Assembly: GCA_020633205.1 (NCBI GenBank)
Contig: JACKEB010000016.1
Coordinates: forward strand, 1-64,000
From: Polyangiaceae bacterium
Lineage (GTDB): Bacteria; Myxococcota_A; Polyangia; Polyangiales; Polyangiaceae
Reading direction: 5' to 3'
DNA length: 64,000 nt
Each line of letters opens with the position of its first letter. The first letter of the stretch is position 1. The translations under genes were made by a program, and so were the position numbers. This document shows, piece by piece, positions 46,428 to 55,403 of this stretch. The notes under the pieces were generated by a model, which was not told where the DNA came from, made no database searches, and saw nothing but the letters and a program-made list of their open reading frames with translations.

Positions 46428-47519
46428 CTACTCCGAGAACGAGCGCTTGAGTTGCTCGAGCTTTTCGTCGTGGCTGAGCTTCAGCTTGGCGGCTTCGTCG
46501 CTGGTTTGATCCGAGCTCAGCACCAGCTCTTCATCGACTACGCCGATGACCTGCTTGCCTTTGATGCCCACCATCCACTCGAGCACGGGTTGGTCGTCGG
46601 CAGAACGGCGCTCCATCACCACGGCTTCCACGCCGGCGCCATCGAGCTTCTTCGCCTTGCCCTCTTTGCGCAGCAGCGTCAGCACATCCTTCGCGGCGGC
46701 GTCGTCCTCGACCTCCGCGGTTACCATGCGAAAACGCTTGTCCCCGCGGGTGTAGTAGCCCACGGCGCCGGCGCCCGTCCCCGTGACACCGAAGACGTCG
46801 CTCATCAGGTAGCGGGTTCCGAGGGCGACCTGCTGCAGCTTCGGCAGCAGCGCCACCGCGGCCGGGGGCTCCTTCTTGCCTTGGATTTGCTCACCAATCA
46901 CCGTGGCCAGCCCAGGCAGGATCTTCGCGGAGTTTTCCCGCAGCTTGTCAGGCGAATCGAGCTCGTTCGTGTAGCTCAGTTCCGCGAGGTAGTTGCCGCG
47001 CCACACGTAGGCAATGCCGCTGCCCAGCGCCCCTGCGCCGCCTGCGGTTAGGGGCTTCGGCGCGTCCTTGGCTGGGTCTTCATCCCCGACCACACGCTTG
47101 GTGAAGAACGCGTAGGCGCCTTCCGGGGTGGCGAACTCTGAGAGGTTGATGTTTACGGCACCCGGTGACCCTTGGCCGTCGATGTAGCGCACCGTAACGA
47201 CCCGCTTCAGCCCGTGCTGCTTGTAGTTCTCGCATTCGCCGTCGAGCAGCTCGGTGCACGCCTTGTCCAGGCTCACCTGAGCGGACTCTCCGTAGCTCCG
47301 GGCGGCATTGTTCGGGTCGATGCAGTACTCCCCGGACACTCGAGGGAAGAACGCAGCGGTCTTCGAGTCGCTGACCTTGCCCCCACCATCGGCGCAGGCG
47401 CCGGGCTTCGAGCTCTGAATGGGCGGCGGCGCCGCACCCTCAGCGTTGGATTTGTCGTTGCACCCAACCGCCAGCAACAGAGCCAGGCTCAGGGCGGTCC
47501 ACGTGGTCTCGAACTTCAT
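46428..47519 (-). CDS. Lipoprotein of unknown function
   Basis: This 363-residue lipoprotein has the signal and lipobox LLLAVGC (Cys near residue 20). The mature part has no recognised catalytic domain; it looks like two related alpha/beta halves and could be the DUF6599-type family seen in deltaproteobacteria, which I name only from memory. Repeated motifs EFATPEGAYAFFTKRVVGDED and AYVWRGNYLAELSYTN in the first half match later segments (YYTRGDKRFRMVTAE). The ATG at 47519 gives a normal signal peptide; a longer start is possible but adds non-signal residues. It diverges from the pilin operon. Confidence 0.72.
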   Translation of the reverse strand: MKFETTWTALSLALLLAVGCNDKSNAEGAAPPPIQSSKPGACADGGGKVSDSKTAAFFPRVSGEYCIDPNNAARSYGESAQVSLDKACTELLDGECENYKQHGLKRVVTVRYIDGQGSPGAVNINLSEFATPEGAYAFFTKRVVGDEDPAKDAPKPLTAGGAGALGSGIAYVWRGNYLAELSYTNELDSPDKLRENSAKILPGLATVIGEQIQGKKEPPAAVALLPKLQQVALGTRYLMSDVFGVTGTGAGAVGYYTRGDKRFRMVTAEVEDDAAAKDVLTLLRKEGKAKKLDGAGVEAVVMERRSADDQPVLEWMVGIKGKQVIGVVDEELVLSSDQTSDEAAKLKLSHDEKLEQLKRSFSE

Positions 47520-47752
47520 TAGGCGCCCAATAGCATCGTCCGCTGGGACGCCCCAACTCTGACCGAGCCAAACCAAGGTCGGTTGGCCGGCTGTGTTTGG
47601 AGACCGTATCGCCTCTCCCCCAACCTTCCCCTGCTCGGCAGCTCCGCAATGTTTTCAGAGGGACGCAAACCTTAGCCAGCGAACGCGGTGCAAACCTGCA
47701 TAAATCACCGGAATTTGCTGGATTCTTGCGTCGCAAAGCGAGTCTGGAAGAC

Positions 47753-47767
47753 GGCACGTCATTTGCT
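47753..47767 (+). promoter_or_regulatory. Sigma-54 promoter of the minor-pilin operon
   Basis: GGCACG-TCAT-TTGCT (47753-47767) matches the sigma-54 consensus TGGCACG-N4-TTGCW at every position except the first T (C here). GG and GC are separated by exactly ten bases. The predicted start of transcription is near 47778, 25 bp before the first pilin ATG. Confidence 0.8.
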
Positions 47768-47802
47768 CAGTAGCCCACGGGCTGAACTACGATTTGCGGA
47801 CC

Positions 47803-48435
47803 ATGGGAAACACCCACACTCACCTTCATCGACTCCGGAAGCAACGCGCCCAGCGCGGCTTCTCACTGATCGAGCTGGTCGTCGTCGTGATCATCATCGC
47901 GATCCTCGCGGTGATCGCCATCCCAGCGATCAGCAAGCGCATGAAAGATCGGCGCACCAGTGAGCTCGCTCAGCGGGTGAGCCACATCTACCGCGACGCA
48001 CGCATGCGAGCGATGGGTCGCGGTGGCGCGGTGATGGTCAGCTACACCACGGGCGCCGGCGCGGGTCAGTTCACGGTCCGTGAAGGGGTCGTCGGGACGA
48101 GCGGGACCTGTGCGGAGCTGCCGTCGAACGGCTGCAATCGCAACTGGGCCGTGGCGGACAGTCGCGTAATGAACACGCTCTCCGTCGACAGTTCGGGTGA
48201 GTACCAGAACATGAAGGTGACGATGACGGACCCCGCTGCGAGCGGCGTCTCCACGATGGACATCTGCTACACGCCCCTCGGTCGCACCTTCGTGCGCTAC
48301 GCGGCTGGCAGCGCCTTCGTGCCGTTGACGGGTGTCCCCTTCGCCAACGTCTCCCGTTACGACGGCAGCACCCCAGTTGGGCTCGCGCGCAACGTCGTGA
48401 TCCTCCCGAACGGCACCTCGAGGCTCGGTCTGTGA
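47803..48435 (+). CDS. GspH/FimT-like minor pseudopilin
   Basis: This 210-residue protein has a basic leader and a type III prepilin signal: G-FSLIEL at about residues 19-26, with Glu at +5, followed by a hydrophobic helix (VVVVIIIAILAVIAIP). After cleavage by PilD-type peptidase the helix would pack in the pilus. The globular part contains two Cys in CAELPSNGC, a probable disulfide loop as in FimT/GspH. It is the first gene of a coupled run with pilV-, pilW-, pilX- and pilY1-like genes. A near-consensus sigma-54 promoter lies upstream. Confidence 0.88.
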   Translation: MGNTHTHLHRLRKQRAQRGFSLIELVVVVIIIAILAVIAIPAISKRMKDRRTSELAQRVSHIYRDARMRAMGRGGAVMVSYTTGAGAGQFTVREGVVGTSGTCAELPSNGCNRNWAVADSRVMNTLSVDSSGEYQNMKVTMTDPAASGVSTMDICYTPLGRTFVRYAAGSAFVPLTGVPFANVSRYDGSTPVGLARNVVILPNGTSRLGL

Positions 48436-49064
48436 AGCAGCGACTCGACGCAAACCGACGCGGCTACACCATCGTCGAGCTGATGATGGCGATCGCTGTG
48501 TTCGCGATCGGTGTCTCCGGCGTGATCGCGATGCAGAAGGTGACGCTGGCTTCGAACCGCCACGCGAAGAACCTCGCCGTCGCAAACCACATCGCGCAAG
48601 CCTGGATGGAGCGCCTGTCCGCGGACGCGGTGCACTGGAACTATCCGGGGCCGCGCAATCCCAGCGCCGCGAGCGACCTGGGCACCCAAACCCAGTGGCT
48701 CAAGGAAGTCGACAACGAAGCGGACTGGTTTCAGCCGGACTATATCGGCGCGGAAGACTTCGGCCCGGCGTTCACGGCTCTCGGCGCGCCGTTCGACAAC
48801 GTCACCAACCCGAACACCGTGGCCGCCTACTGCACGCACATTCGCCTGACGTGGCTGAATCGCGACAATCAAGGCGCCGTCGGGAACGGGTTGATCCGCG
48901 CCCAGGTGCGCGTCTTCTGGCTGCGCGAAGGCAATGGCGGCGGGCTCGAAAACGCCGGTTTCTGCAATCCGGCTACGGACGCGGTCGAGGTTGGCAAGCA
49001 CCCCGAACTCTACCACTTCGTCTACCAAGCATCGGCGATCCGCCAGGAGCCCGCAGGACGATGA
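48432..49064 (+). CDS. PilV-like minor pilin
   Basis: The 210-residue protein has a prepilin signal (RRGYTIVEL, with the cleavage after G and Glu at +5) and a hydrophobic helix (MMAIAVFAIGVSGVIAMQK) that fits PilV. The residue after the cleavage is Tyr in place of Phe. The globular part has Cys residues (YCTHIRLTWLN and GFCNPA) and a Trp-rich stretch (AQVRVFWLREG). GTG start overlaps the previous stop by four bases (GTGA), and its own stop overlaps the next ATG. Confidence 0.85.
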   Translation: MKQRLDANRRGYTIVELMMAIAVFAIGVSGVIAMQKVTLASNRHAKNLAVANHIAQAWMERLSADAVHWNYPGPRNPSAASDLGTQTQWLKEVDNEADWFQPDYIGAEDFGPAFTALGAPFDNVTNPNTVAAYCTHIRLTWLNRDNQGAVGNGLIRAQVRVFWLREGNGGGLENAGFCNPATDAVEVGKHPELYHFVYQASAIRQEPAGR

Positions 49065-50323
49065 GCACGCGGCGTATCCCCAGGGTAATGCTTACGGCGG
49101 TGCGGCCTGCCTCGCGGACCGGGCAACGTGGGTTCACCCTCGCGGAGCTGATGGTCGCCATCACCGGTGGGCTCTTCATCTCCATCGCGGTGTTTTCCAT
49201 GGCCCGCTTTGGCTCGCGCTTCTACCAGCAAGAGTCTCGCGTGGCGAACGCCACCATGAGCAGCGTGGTGGGCTTCGAGCGCCTCAAGGCGGACATCACC
49301 CGGGCTGGCTTCTTGGCGTCGCCCAACGTGCAACGCGACCCAAACGTGTGCGGGCAGCCGGCAACCGATGCGAGCTGGCCCGTGCAGCTCAGAGACCTCG
49401 CGGCGATCCAGATCACCCCGAACTTCCTCACGGGCAACGCCGTGCTGGACACCGCGGCGAACGGCAATATTCAGCCGGATCAAATCACCCTCGCCGGCTC
49501 CTACGTGACCGGAGATGAGTTCCCGATCCGACTGATTCAGCAGACGGGCTCGGGCTACGACGTCACCCTGCAAGTGCTCACCGGGCCCATGGCCCGCCTC
49601 GGCACCGCCAACCTGAACAGCGTCTTCCAACCGGGACGCGCGCTGCGCATCATCGACGAATCAGGGAAACAACAGTACGGAACCATCACGGGGACGTCGT
49701 TCAACGCGGGTCAGCCGGTGGTGTCCCTGAGCCAGTCACCGCAGCTGATCTTGCGGCAAGGCGGCAGCCAGCAGTGTGGCTTCAAGGGGCTGGAGACCGG
49801 CGCGCGGGCGAACGTCGTCAACTTCATCCGCTACGAACTGCGCAACATGACCGGCGACGCCGCCCACGCGGCGCTCTTCGCCGACACGAACGCGGCGGTG
49901 CTGGGCGACTCCTCGCGCGTCGAGCTGGTGCGCTACGAAATCAATACCGCAGGGAACCAAATCCAGGGCACCCAGGAGATCGTCGCAGAGCTGGCGGTGG
50001 ATCTCGCGTTCTCGATCCGAGCGGTCGACGTCGACACGGATCTGAACCAAAGCTACGCCAACGCGCTCAGCCCCATCGGCACCGCGGCTGCACCTAGCGC
50101 TGGCGGCAGGCCCGAACGGATCCGGGTCGTGCGCACCCGACTCAGCGTGCGCTCTCGAGAAGCAGATCGCGCGGGTCAGGCCACGCCACCGAACGGCGTG
50201 CCCAACGAGCTGTACCGTATCGCGCTAAACCCCAGCGCCACCGCAGCGAACCAGCGCTGGGCGCGGGTTCGCACCATCCAGGCGGATATTTCGCTGCCCA
50301 ACCTGATGGGGACGACGTGGTGA
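49061..50323 (+). CDS. PilW-like minor pilin
   Basis: The 420-residue protein has a leader of 22 residues and the prepilin signal RGFTLAELM with Glu at +5, followed by VAITGGLFISIAVFSMARFGSR. Its length and C-terminal region rich in beta-strands fit PilW. The ATG at 49061 overlaps the PilV-like stop as ATGA; a longer in-frame stretch upstream lies inside the PilV-like gene. PilW primes pilus assembly together with FimT, PilV, PilX and PilY1. Confidence 0.85.
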   Translation: MSTRRIPRVMLTAVRPASRTGQRGFTLAELMVAITGGLFISIAVFSMARFGSRFYQQESRVANATMSSVVGFERLKADITRAGFLASPNVQRDPNVCGQPATDASWPVQLRDLAAIQITPNFLTGNAVLDTAANGNIQPDQITLAGSYVTGDEFPIRLIQQTGSGYDVTLQVLTGPMARLGTANLNSVFQPGRALRIIDESGKQQYGTITGTSFNAGQPVVSLSQSPQLILRQGGSQQCGFKGLETGARANVVNFIRYELRNMTGDAAHAALFADTNAAVLGDSSRVELVRYEINTAGNQIQGTQEIVAELAVDLAFSIRAVDVDTDLNQSYANALSPIGTAAAPSAGGRPERIRVVRTRLSVRSREADRAGQATPPNGVPNELYRIALNPSATAANQRWARVRTIQADISLPNLMGTTW

Positions 50324-51024
50324 AACAACGCATGACGCCCGCCCACTTTTCCCGCCATTTGCGCCGTTCTCCCGTCGTGGGTGCGCGCCGGGCCCGCGTA
50401 GAGGAGCGCGGCGCCGCCCTCTTCATCGTGGTGCTCGTCATCACGTTGCTAACCGCAATCGGGATCTTCGCCGCGCGCTCCGCGAGCCTGGTGGATATGG
50501 CGAGCGGCTACGACCGCCAGGCCATCCAAACCGAGTACATCGCCGAGTACGGGATCCGCGGGGCAACAACCCGCCTCGCGAACGGTGAAGGCAGCGCGGC
50601 GCTCAACGAGATGCGCCAAGGCATCGATACCTGTCAGGCGACCAAGGATCTCATGCTGCCCTCGGGTCAGCGCCCGAGCTGCTACAAGTGGTTCATGCCG
50701 GAGGTCGGCGCTGCGCTCGGCGGCGCGACCCTGCTGGACACGCCGACCGCGACGGAAGCGGGCTCCTTGGGGCCGCCCGGCGCGACCGACACGGCGATGC
50801 TCGGCAACTTCGTCGTCGAGTTGACGGACGAGGCCAACGGCGGCGCCGTGCCGGGGTTCCAGGTCGACGGACAGAACCAGTCCTTTCAGATGGTGCGCAT
50901 CACTCTCACTTCTCAGGGCGCCGTGCGGCCCTTCACCGCAGGCACCGCCTGCGACGCGTCGAGCTCTCGCTCCGCGGGTTCCGCATATGTCCGCTCCCAC
51001 GTAGTCACCTTGATCAGCAAGTAA
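50320..51024 (+). CDS. PilX-like minor pilin
   Basis: The 234-residue protein begins with a 30-residue basic leader, then ERGAALFIVVLVITLLTAIGIFAARSASLVD, the typical PilX/GspK hydrophobic helix in which the usual F at +1 is A. The Glu at +5 is absent, as is normal for GspK/PilX-type tip pilins. It has later EYIAEYGIRGA helices and four Cys residues. The GTG at 50320 overlaps the PilW stop by four bases; a GTG three bases upstream is equally possible. Confidence 0.82.
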   Translation: MKQRMTPAHFSRHLRRSPVVGARRARVEERGAALFIVVLVITLLTAIGIFAARSASLVDMASGYDRQAIQTEYIAEYGIRGATTRLANGEGSAALNEMRQGIDTCQATKDLMLPSGQRPSCYKWFMPEVGAALGGATLLDTPTATEAGSLGPPGATDTAMLGNFVVELTDEANGGAVPGFQVDGQNQSFQMVRITLTSQGAVRPFTAGTACDASSSRSAGSAYVRSHVVTLISK

Positions 51025-51037
51025 GGCAGAGGCAGCC

Positions 51038-54000
51038 ATGATCGACTCACCACCTCCCAAGCAGCCAGCACCCTCGAGATCCGTGCGCACGCTGCAGCGT
51101 GGACTTGTCTGGCTCAGCGCCCTGCTGAGCGGCGCCGGAGCCATCAGCGTCGCCTCGCCCGCTGCGGCACAGGTCGACGTCAACCCGCCGCTGCCCAACG
51201 TCATGTTCCTCGTGGATACGTCGGGCTCCATGGAGTACCTCGCATCGTCCACCACCTTCCCCACCTGTAACCCGACCGGTTCGGGCAGTCAGAAGAGCCG
51301 CTGGACGGATCTGGTCGAGGTCATGACTGGTTCCGTGCAGAACTACCGCTGCTACTCCCAGAGCCGCAGCTCCTCTCAGTTTGCTGACGAGTTCCGCCTG
51401 CCCGGTAAGCCCCAGATCTACGACTACCAGTACACGAACCCGTACAACCGCATCCTGAGCGGCACGTGCACGCCGGGTCCGAACTCAGCGGTGCTCCCCT
51501 CGCTGCAGACCTCTCCATACTCGTACCCCACGGACTGGCTGAAGTTTCACACCTACAACAGCACCACGAGTTGTTCGACCTTCCAGCAGGCGAACGACGG
51601 CTTGCTCGACACCTTCCGCGGTCGAGTGCGCTTCGGGTTGATGACGTTCGACACCCACACCGACGCGGGTACTGGCGTCTCGGGTAGCAACGCGAACTTT
51701 GGAACCGGTGTCGACGGCACTTGGAGCTACTACGTCGGCGGCGCCAAGGCAGGCCATCCGGCTGGCTGCACGACGGGTGACTACGCCCAAGAGGTCGGTG
51801 CACGGAACGCCGGCGCACCGCCTTGGGAGGGCCGCATGGTGGCCTTCGGCTCACCCACCGCTCCACAGACCGACATGCTAACGCGTGCGGACAGAATTCA
51901 AGACGTATTGCTCGCCACGCGTCCTTACGGCGCGACGCCCATCGCTGGCATGTTGAGCGACGCCTATGCGTTCTTCAACTTGGACAACAGCACGGATCCT
52001 CTCGACAACACGCAGAAGTTCGGTCCCAAGGACGATCCGTACATCACCCAGGGCTGCCGCAAGAACGTCATCGTGCTGCTCACCGACGGTGAGCCGAACC
52101 TCGACCTGCGTCCCTTCTGCGAGAGCGGCGGCAAGTGCCCCTACGAGCGGGCAGAAGACATCGCCAAGCAGTTCGACACGGATGGTACCCCGGTGTTCGT
52201 GGTTGGCTTTGCGGTCAACTCGGTGAACGTCGGCGGAACCGCCCTCGACTGCGGCGATCTCGATCTGGCAAAGCCCGCAGACTCCGCGATGTGCGCGAAC
52301 CCAGCCAACGCCACGAATCGCGAGCTCCAGGCGTGCTGTACGCTGAGCCGCATCGCGTACAACGGAGGTACGGAGCGCGCCTACTTCCCAACCAACCGCG
52401 ACGAGCTACGCCAGGCGCTGTCCAACATCCTGTCGCAGCTGGTTCCAACGACGAGCCGCACCCTGCCGGTGTTCGCCGGTACGGGCGACGTGCGGAACAA
52501 CTTCGCCGGTTCGTACCGCGTGTTGACGTCCTTCACCCCGAAGCAGTTCGACACCTGGTCTGCAGTACTCGAGCGCCAGCGCATCGTCTGCAAGACCCCG
52601 TCGAACCCGGCGGATCCCATCGAGCCGGCGCTGGAACCCATCGATCCGGTCAAGGGCGACGACTTCGTCAAGAACGTCAACGACAACCCCACGGGTCGCA
52701 AGTTCTACTCCGTGCTCGGCACGAACGGCGGCAGCGGCATCCTCTCGGATCGCTCGATTCGCCCGCTAACCATCGACGACGGGATCGGCGTCTACCAAGG
52801 CACACAATACACGGGTGACGCCGCGAGCTTCGTGAGCTCCACGCCCCCCGGCGCCGCGGCGATCACGGCGAGCGACTGCGTCGGCACGAGCACCGCTGCC
52901 CAGTGCCGGGACCGCGTCTTCAAGTGGACCGTCGGGTTGCCGAACGGAACCATCTACGACCGTTGCGGTGGCACGAGCTGCAACCTGATCGGTGACATCT
53001 ACCACTCGACACCTCGCGTGGTGGGCAGCCCCTCGGACATCGTGCGCGATGAGTCCTACGACGCCTTCGCCATCGAGCAGATCGACCGCCCGCTGGTGCT
53101 CTACACCTCGACGAATGATGGCTTCCTGCACGCCTTCAACATGAACGTCGGCGCTGACTCGTCGAACCCGGTTGGCAACAACGAGCTCTGGGCCTTCGTC
53201 CCGCCGGCGGTGCTGACCGGCATGAAGACGCAGTACCCCGGGCTGCACAAGCAGCTGCTCGACGGCATTCCCGTCATCAAGGACGTCGTGGCCACCGTCA
53301 ACGGCTCTAGCTTCAAGCTCGAGCGCACCGCTGCCGACGCTCAAGACGGCGGCGGTCGCTGGCGCACGGTGCTGATCCAGAGCTTTGGCTCGGCGAGCAC
53401 CACCGGCGGCTACTTTGCGATCGACGTCACGGACCCGAAGCCTGACTCATCGGGCAGCAAGGGACCAAAGTTCCTCTGGCAGCTCACCAAGACCACGACG
53501 GGCGCGGATCTGTTCGGGCCCTCCACTCCGACGCCCCTCATCACCACGCTGTTCTTCGGTGATCCGGCGAAGGAAGTCGCGGTGGCGGTGCTTCCGGGCG
53601 GAGATGGCGGTCAGCGCACGGGCAGCAACTGCACACGCACCATCACGAACCCCAACTCGAGCTACCCCCCTCGTGGCGCGGTTCGCTGCTACGACAGCGG
53701 CGCGGACGCGGCGCGCTCCCTCACCATCGTGCGCCTGGACACCGGAGAGGTGATCCGCACCTTCCGCCCCGCCGGCTTGATCCCGGGCAACCTCTCGGCG
53801 CGCACCACCGAGGTGGACATCGAGTCGCCGATCACGGGGCAACCCGTCGCCTACCCTGGCGACACCGGCACCGTCGCCGACCGCATCTTCGTCGGTGACC
53901 GCGACGGTTCGCTGTGGCGCGTGAACACCTCGTCCACCAACCCCGCGGACTGGACGATGGATCTCTTCTGGGACGCCTACCCGACCAACCTCGGCTTTGG

Positions 54001-54721
54001 CGCCACCTCGGCTCAACCGATCGTCACCCCGCCGGTACTCAGCGTTGATGGCCTGGGTCAGCTGACCATCGCCTTCTCCACCGGAGATCAGGAGACCTTC
54101 ACCGCCGCGAGCCAGGACAACTTCGTCTGGTCCCTCACGGAAACGGTTGCCTCCAACGGACTCACCCTCGGCTCGAAGGCCAACTGGTACACGCGCCTCA
54201 CCGGTGGTGAGCGCGTCGCGGGCCCCCTCTCGCTGTTCAACGGCGCGCTCTTCTACTCGACGTTCAAGCCAGAGACCAACGCTGCCCAGGTCTGCAACGC
54301 GGGCGATAGCCGTGTGTGGGGTGTCGACTACCTGATCCCCAAGACCTCGACGAACCTCGGCGACGGTGGACGTGAGCGTCTGCCTGAAGATCCCAACGCC
54401 ACGGTGCCGACGTTCGTACAGTTCATCAGCGCCTCGACCAGCACGCTGATCGACAACGGCTCCACGATCTTCGGCGTCGGTGTCGCGCAGCTTCCGACCT
54501 GCAACGCGGTGGACACCGGCTTCAGCGATCCCTACCTCGGCAGCGGTGCGCACCGCTCCATCAATCGCGTGAACCCGGGTAAGTTCCAGCTGGTGATGCA
54601 CACCGGCAGCGGAGGCACCAGCGTGGGCGGCGGCAAGACCAACACGCTGAGCTTCGATCTCCCGGCACCTCCGGCGATCGCAACCATCGACTCGTGGGCA
54701 GCCCTGGTCGAAGGCCTCTAG
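51038..54721 (+). CDS. pilY1: PilY1-like pilus tip adhesin with vWA domain
   Basis: The 1227-residue protein has a signal peptide (about residues 1-47, ending AAAQ). A von Willebrand A domain begins at about 52 with FLVDTSGSM, the MIDAS DxSxS, and runs to about residue 480. It is interrupted by Tyr/Ser/Cys-rich loops. A C-terminal PilY1 beta-propeller (about 655-1200) contains GDIYHSTPRVVGSP, YTSTNDGFLHAFNM, ELWAFVPPAVL and VGDRDGSLWRVN. It is predicted to sit at the pilus tip with minor pilins. It is the last gene of the operon, 13 bp after the PilX-like gene. A Myxococcus-like organism would use it in type IV pilus-driven motility. Confidence 0.92.
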   Translation: MIDSPPPKQPAPSRSVRTLQRGLVWLSALLSGAGAISVASPAAAQVDVNPPLPNVMFLVDTSGSMEYLASSTTFPTCNPTGSGSQKSRWTDLVEVMTGSVQNYRCYSQSRSSSQFADEFRLPGKPQIYDYQYTNPYNRILSGTCTPGPNSAVLPSLQTSPYSYPTDWLKFHTYNSTTSCSTFQQANDGLLDTFRGRVRFGLMTFDTHTDAGTGVSGSNANFGTGVDGTWSYYVGGAKAGHPAGCTTGDYAQEVGARNAGAPPWEGRMVAFGSPTAPQTDMLTRADRIQDVLLATRPYGATPIAGMLSDAYAFFNLDNSTDPLDNTQKFGPKDDPYITQGCRKNVIVLLTDGEPNLDLRPFCESGGKCPYERAEDIAKQFDTDGTPVFVVGFAVNSVNVGGTALDCGDLDLAKPADSAMCANPANATNRELQACCTLSRIAYNGGTERAYFPTNRDELRQALSNILSQLVPTTSRTLPVFAGTGDVRNNFAGSYRVLTSFTPKQFDTWSAVLERQRIVCKTPSNPADPIEPALEPIDPVKGDDFVKNVNDNPTGRKFYSVLGTNGGSGILSDRSIRPLTIDDGIGVYQGTQYTGDAASFVSSTPPGAAAITASDCVGTSTAAQCRDRVFKWTVGLPNGTIYDRCGGTSCNLIGDIYHSTPRVVGSPSDIVRDESYDAFAIEQIDRPLVLYTSTNDGFLHAFNMNVGADSSNPVGNNELWAFVPPAVLTGMKTQYPGLHKQLLDGIPVIKDVVATVNGSSFKLERTAADAQDGGGRWRTVLIQSFGSASTTGGYFAIDVTDPKPDSSGSKGPKFLWQLTKTTTGADLFGPSTPTPLITTLFFGDPAKEVAVAVLPGGDGGQRTGSNCTRTITNPNSSYPPRGAVRCYDSGADAARSLTIVRLDTGEVIRTFRPAGLIPGNLSARTTEVDIESPITGQPVAYPGDTGTVADRIFVGDRDGSLWRVNTSSTNPADWTMDLFWDAYPTNLGFGATSAQPIVTPPVLSVDGLGQLTIAFSTGDQETFTAASQDNFVWSLTETVASNGLTLGSKANWYTRLTGGERVAGPLSLFNGALFYSTFKPETNAAQVCNAGDSRVWGVDYLIPKTSTNLGDGGRERLPEDPNATVPTFVQFISASTSTLIDNGSTIFGVGVAQLPTCNAVDTGFSDPYLGSGAHRSINRVNPGKFQLVMHTGSGGTSVGGGKTNTLSFDLPAPPAIATIDSWAALVEGL

Positions 54722-54763
54722 CTCCCGGTTTGCCGCAACGCGGAACCTCGTGGGACACTGCTT

Positions 54764-55288
54764 GTGATGAGGCGTGACGTTTCACGCAGCTACTGGCTGC
54801 TGGCTCTCGTGTGCGCCGCGTGCAACGGCACCCCGGAAGAAGTCGCGCCTGCCGCTGCGAGCGCCGCCCCGTCGGCGCATCCGGTGGATCACCTCGCGAA
54901 GGGCGAGCTCGCTCAAGGCGAAGAGAAGCTCTTCGGCTTACCCATCCCCCAGAAGATGCGCGTCGAGCGGCGGTTCCTCGACGCCGCGCACGCCGCGGGG
55001 CCGGTGACACCGGAGGATCTGTCGAACTACGTACGCCAGCGCGTCTCCGTCGCCCAGGTGGAGATTGGCGCGGCGCGCACCGTCTTTCCTCGGGTGCTGA
55101 TCCACGGCGGGGATCCGAAGAAGATCTACCGTATCGAAGTCAGCCCGCGCAGCGGTGGTGGCTCAGAACTCGAAGTGCGGGACATCACCCCTGCGCCCAT
55201 TCCGTCAGGCTTGAGCGATGCGGAGCGGTGGCGCCGAGCCGGGCGTAACCCGGACGGCACGCCCATCGATCCGAAGAAGCTCGAGTGA
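54764..55288 (+). CDS. Small lipoprotein of unknown function
   Basis: This 174-residue lipoprotein has a lipobox VCAAC (Cys near residue 20), followed by an Ala/Pro/Ser linker (~25-42). The rest is a mixed alpha/beta domain with GEEKLFGLPIPQKMRVERRF and RVSVAQVEIGAARTVFPRV, which I do not recognise. Two starts, GTG 54764 and ATG 54767, are possible. The next gene, gcvT, starts 115 bp later, and this gene is not obviously related to it. Confidence 0.7.
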   Translation: MMRRDVSRSYWLLALVCAACNGTPEEVAPAAASAAPSAHPVDHLAKGELAQGEEKLFGLPIPQKMRVERRFLDAAHAAGPVTPEDLSNYVRQRVSVAQVEIGAARTVFPRVLIHGGDPKKIYRIEVSPRSGGGSELEVRDITPAPIPSGLSDAERWRRAGRNPDGTPIDPKKLE

Positions 55289-55403
55289 CCGGCCGCGGCC
55301 ACGGTCGGGCTCCGGCGCGCTATAGTGCACCTCTCCCCCAAACCCGCTGATCGCGCCGCGGAAGGCCTCCATCGGAGCAAGGTGATGAAGTAAGGTCCGC
55401 GCC

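Noticed and set aside
53447..54601. 384-residue minus-strand frame opposite the PilY1-like gene
   Set aside because: Composition is that of an antisense high-GC frame; PilY1 motifs on the plus strand are unambiguous.
55289..55403. Glycine riboswitch upstream of gcvT
   Set aside because: The gap is 115 bp and shows none of the conserved tandem-aptamer motifs. A lone TATAGT-like string near 55321 is not enough for a promoter call.
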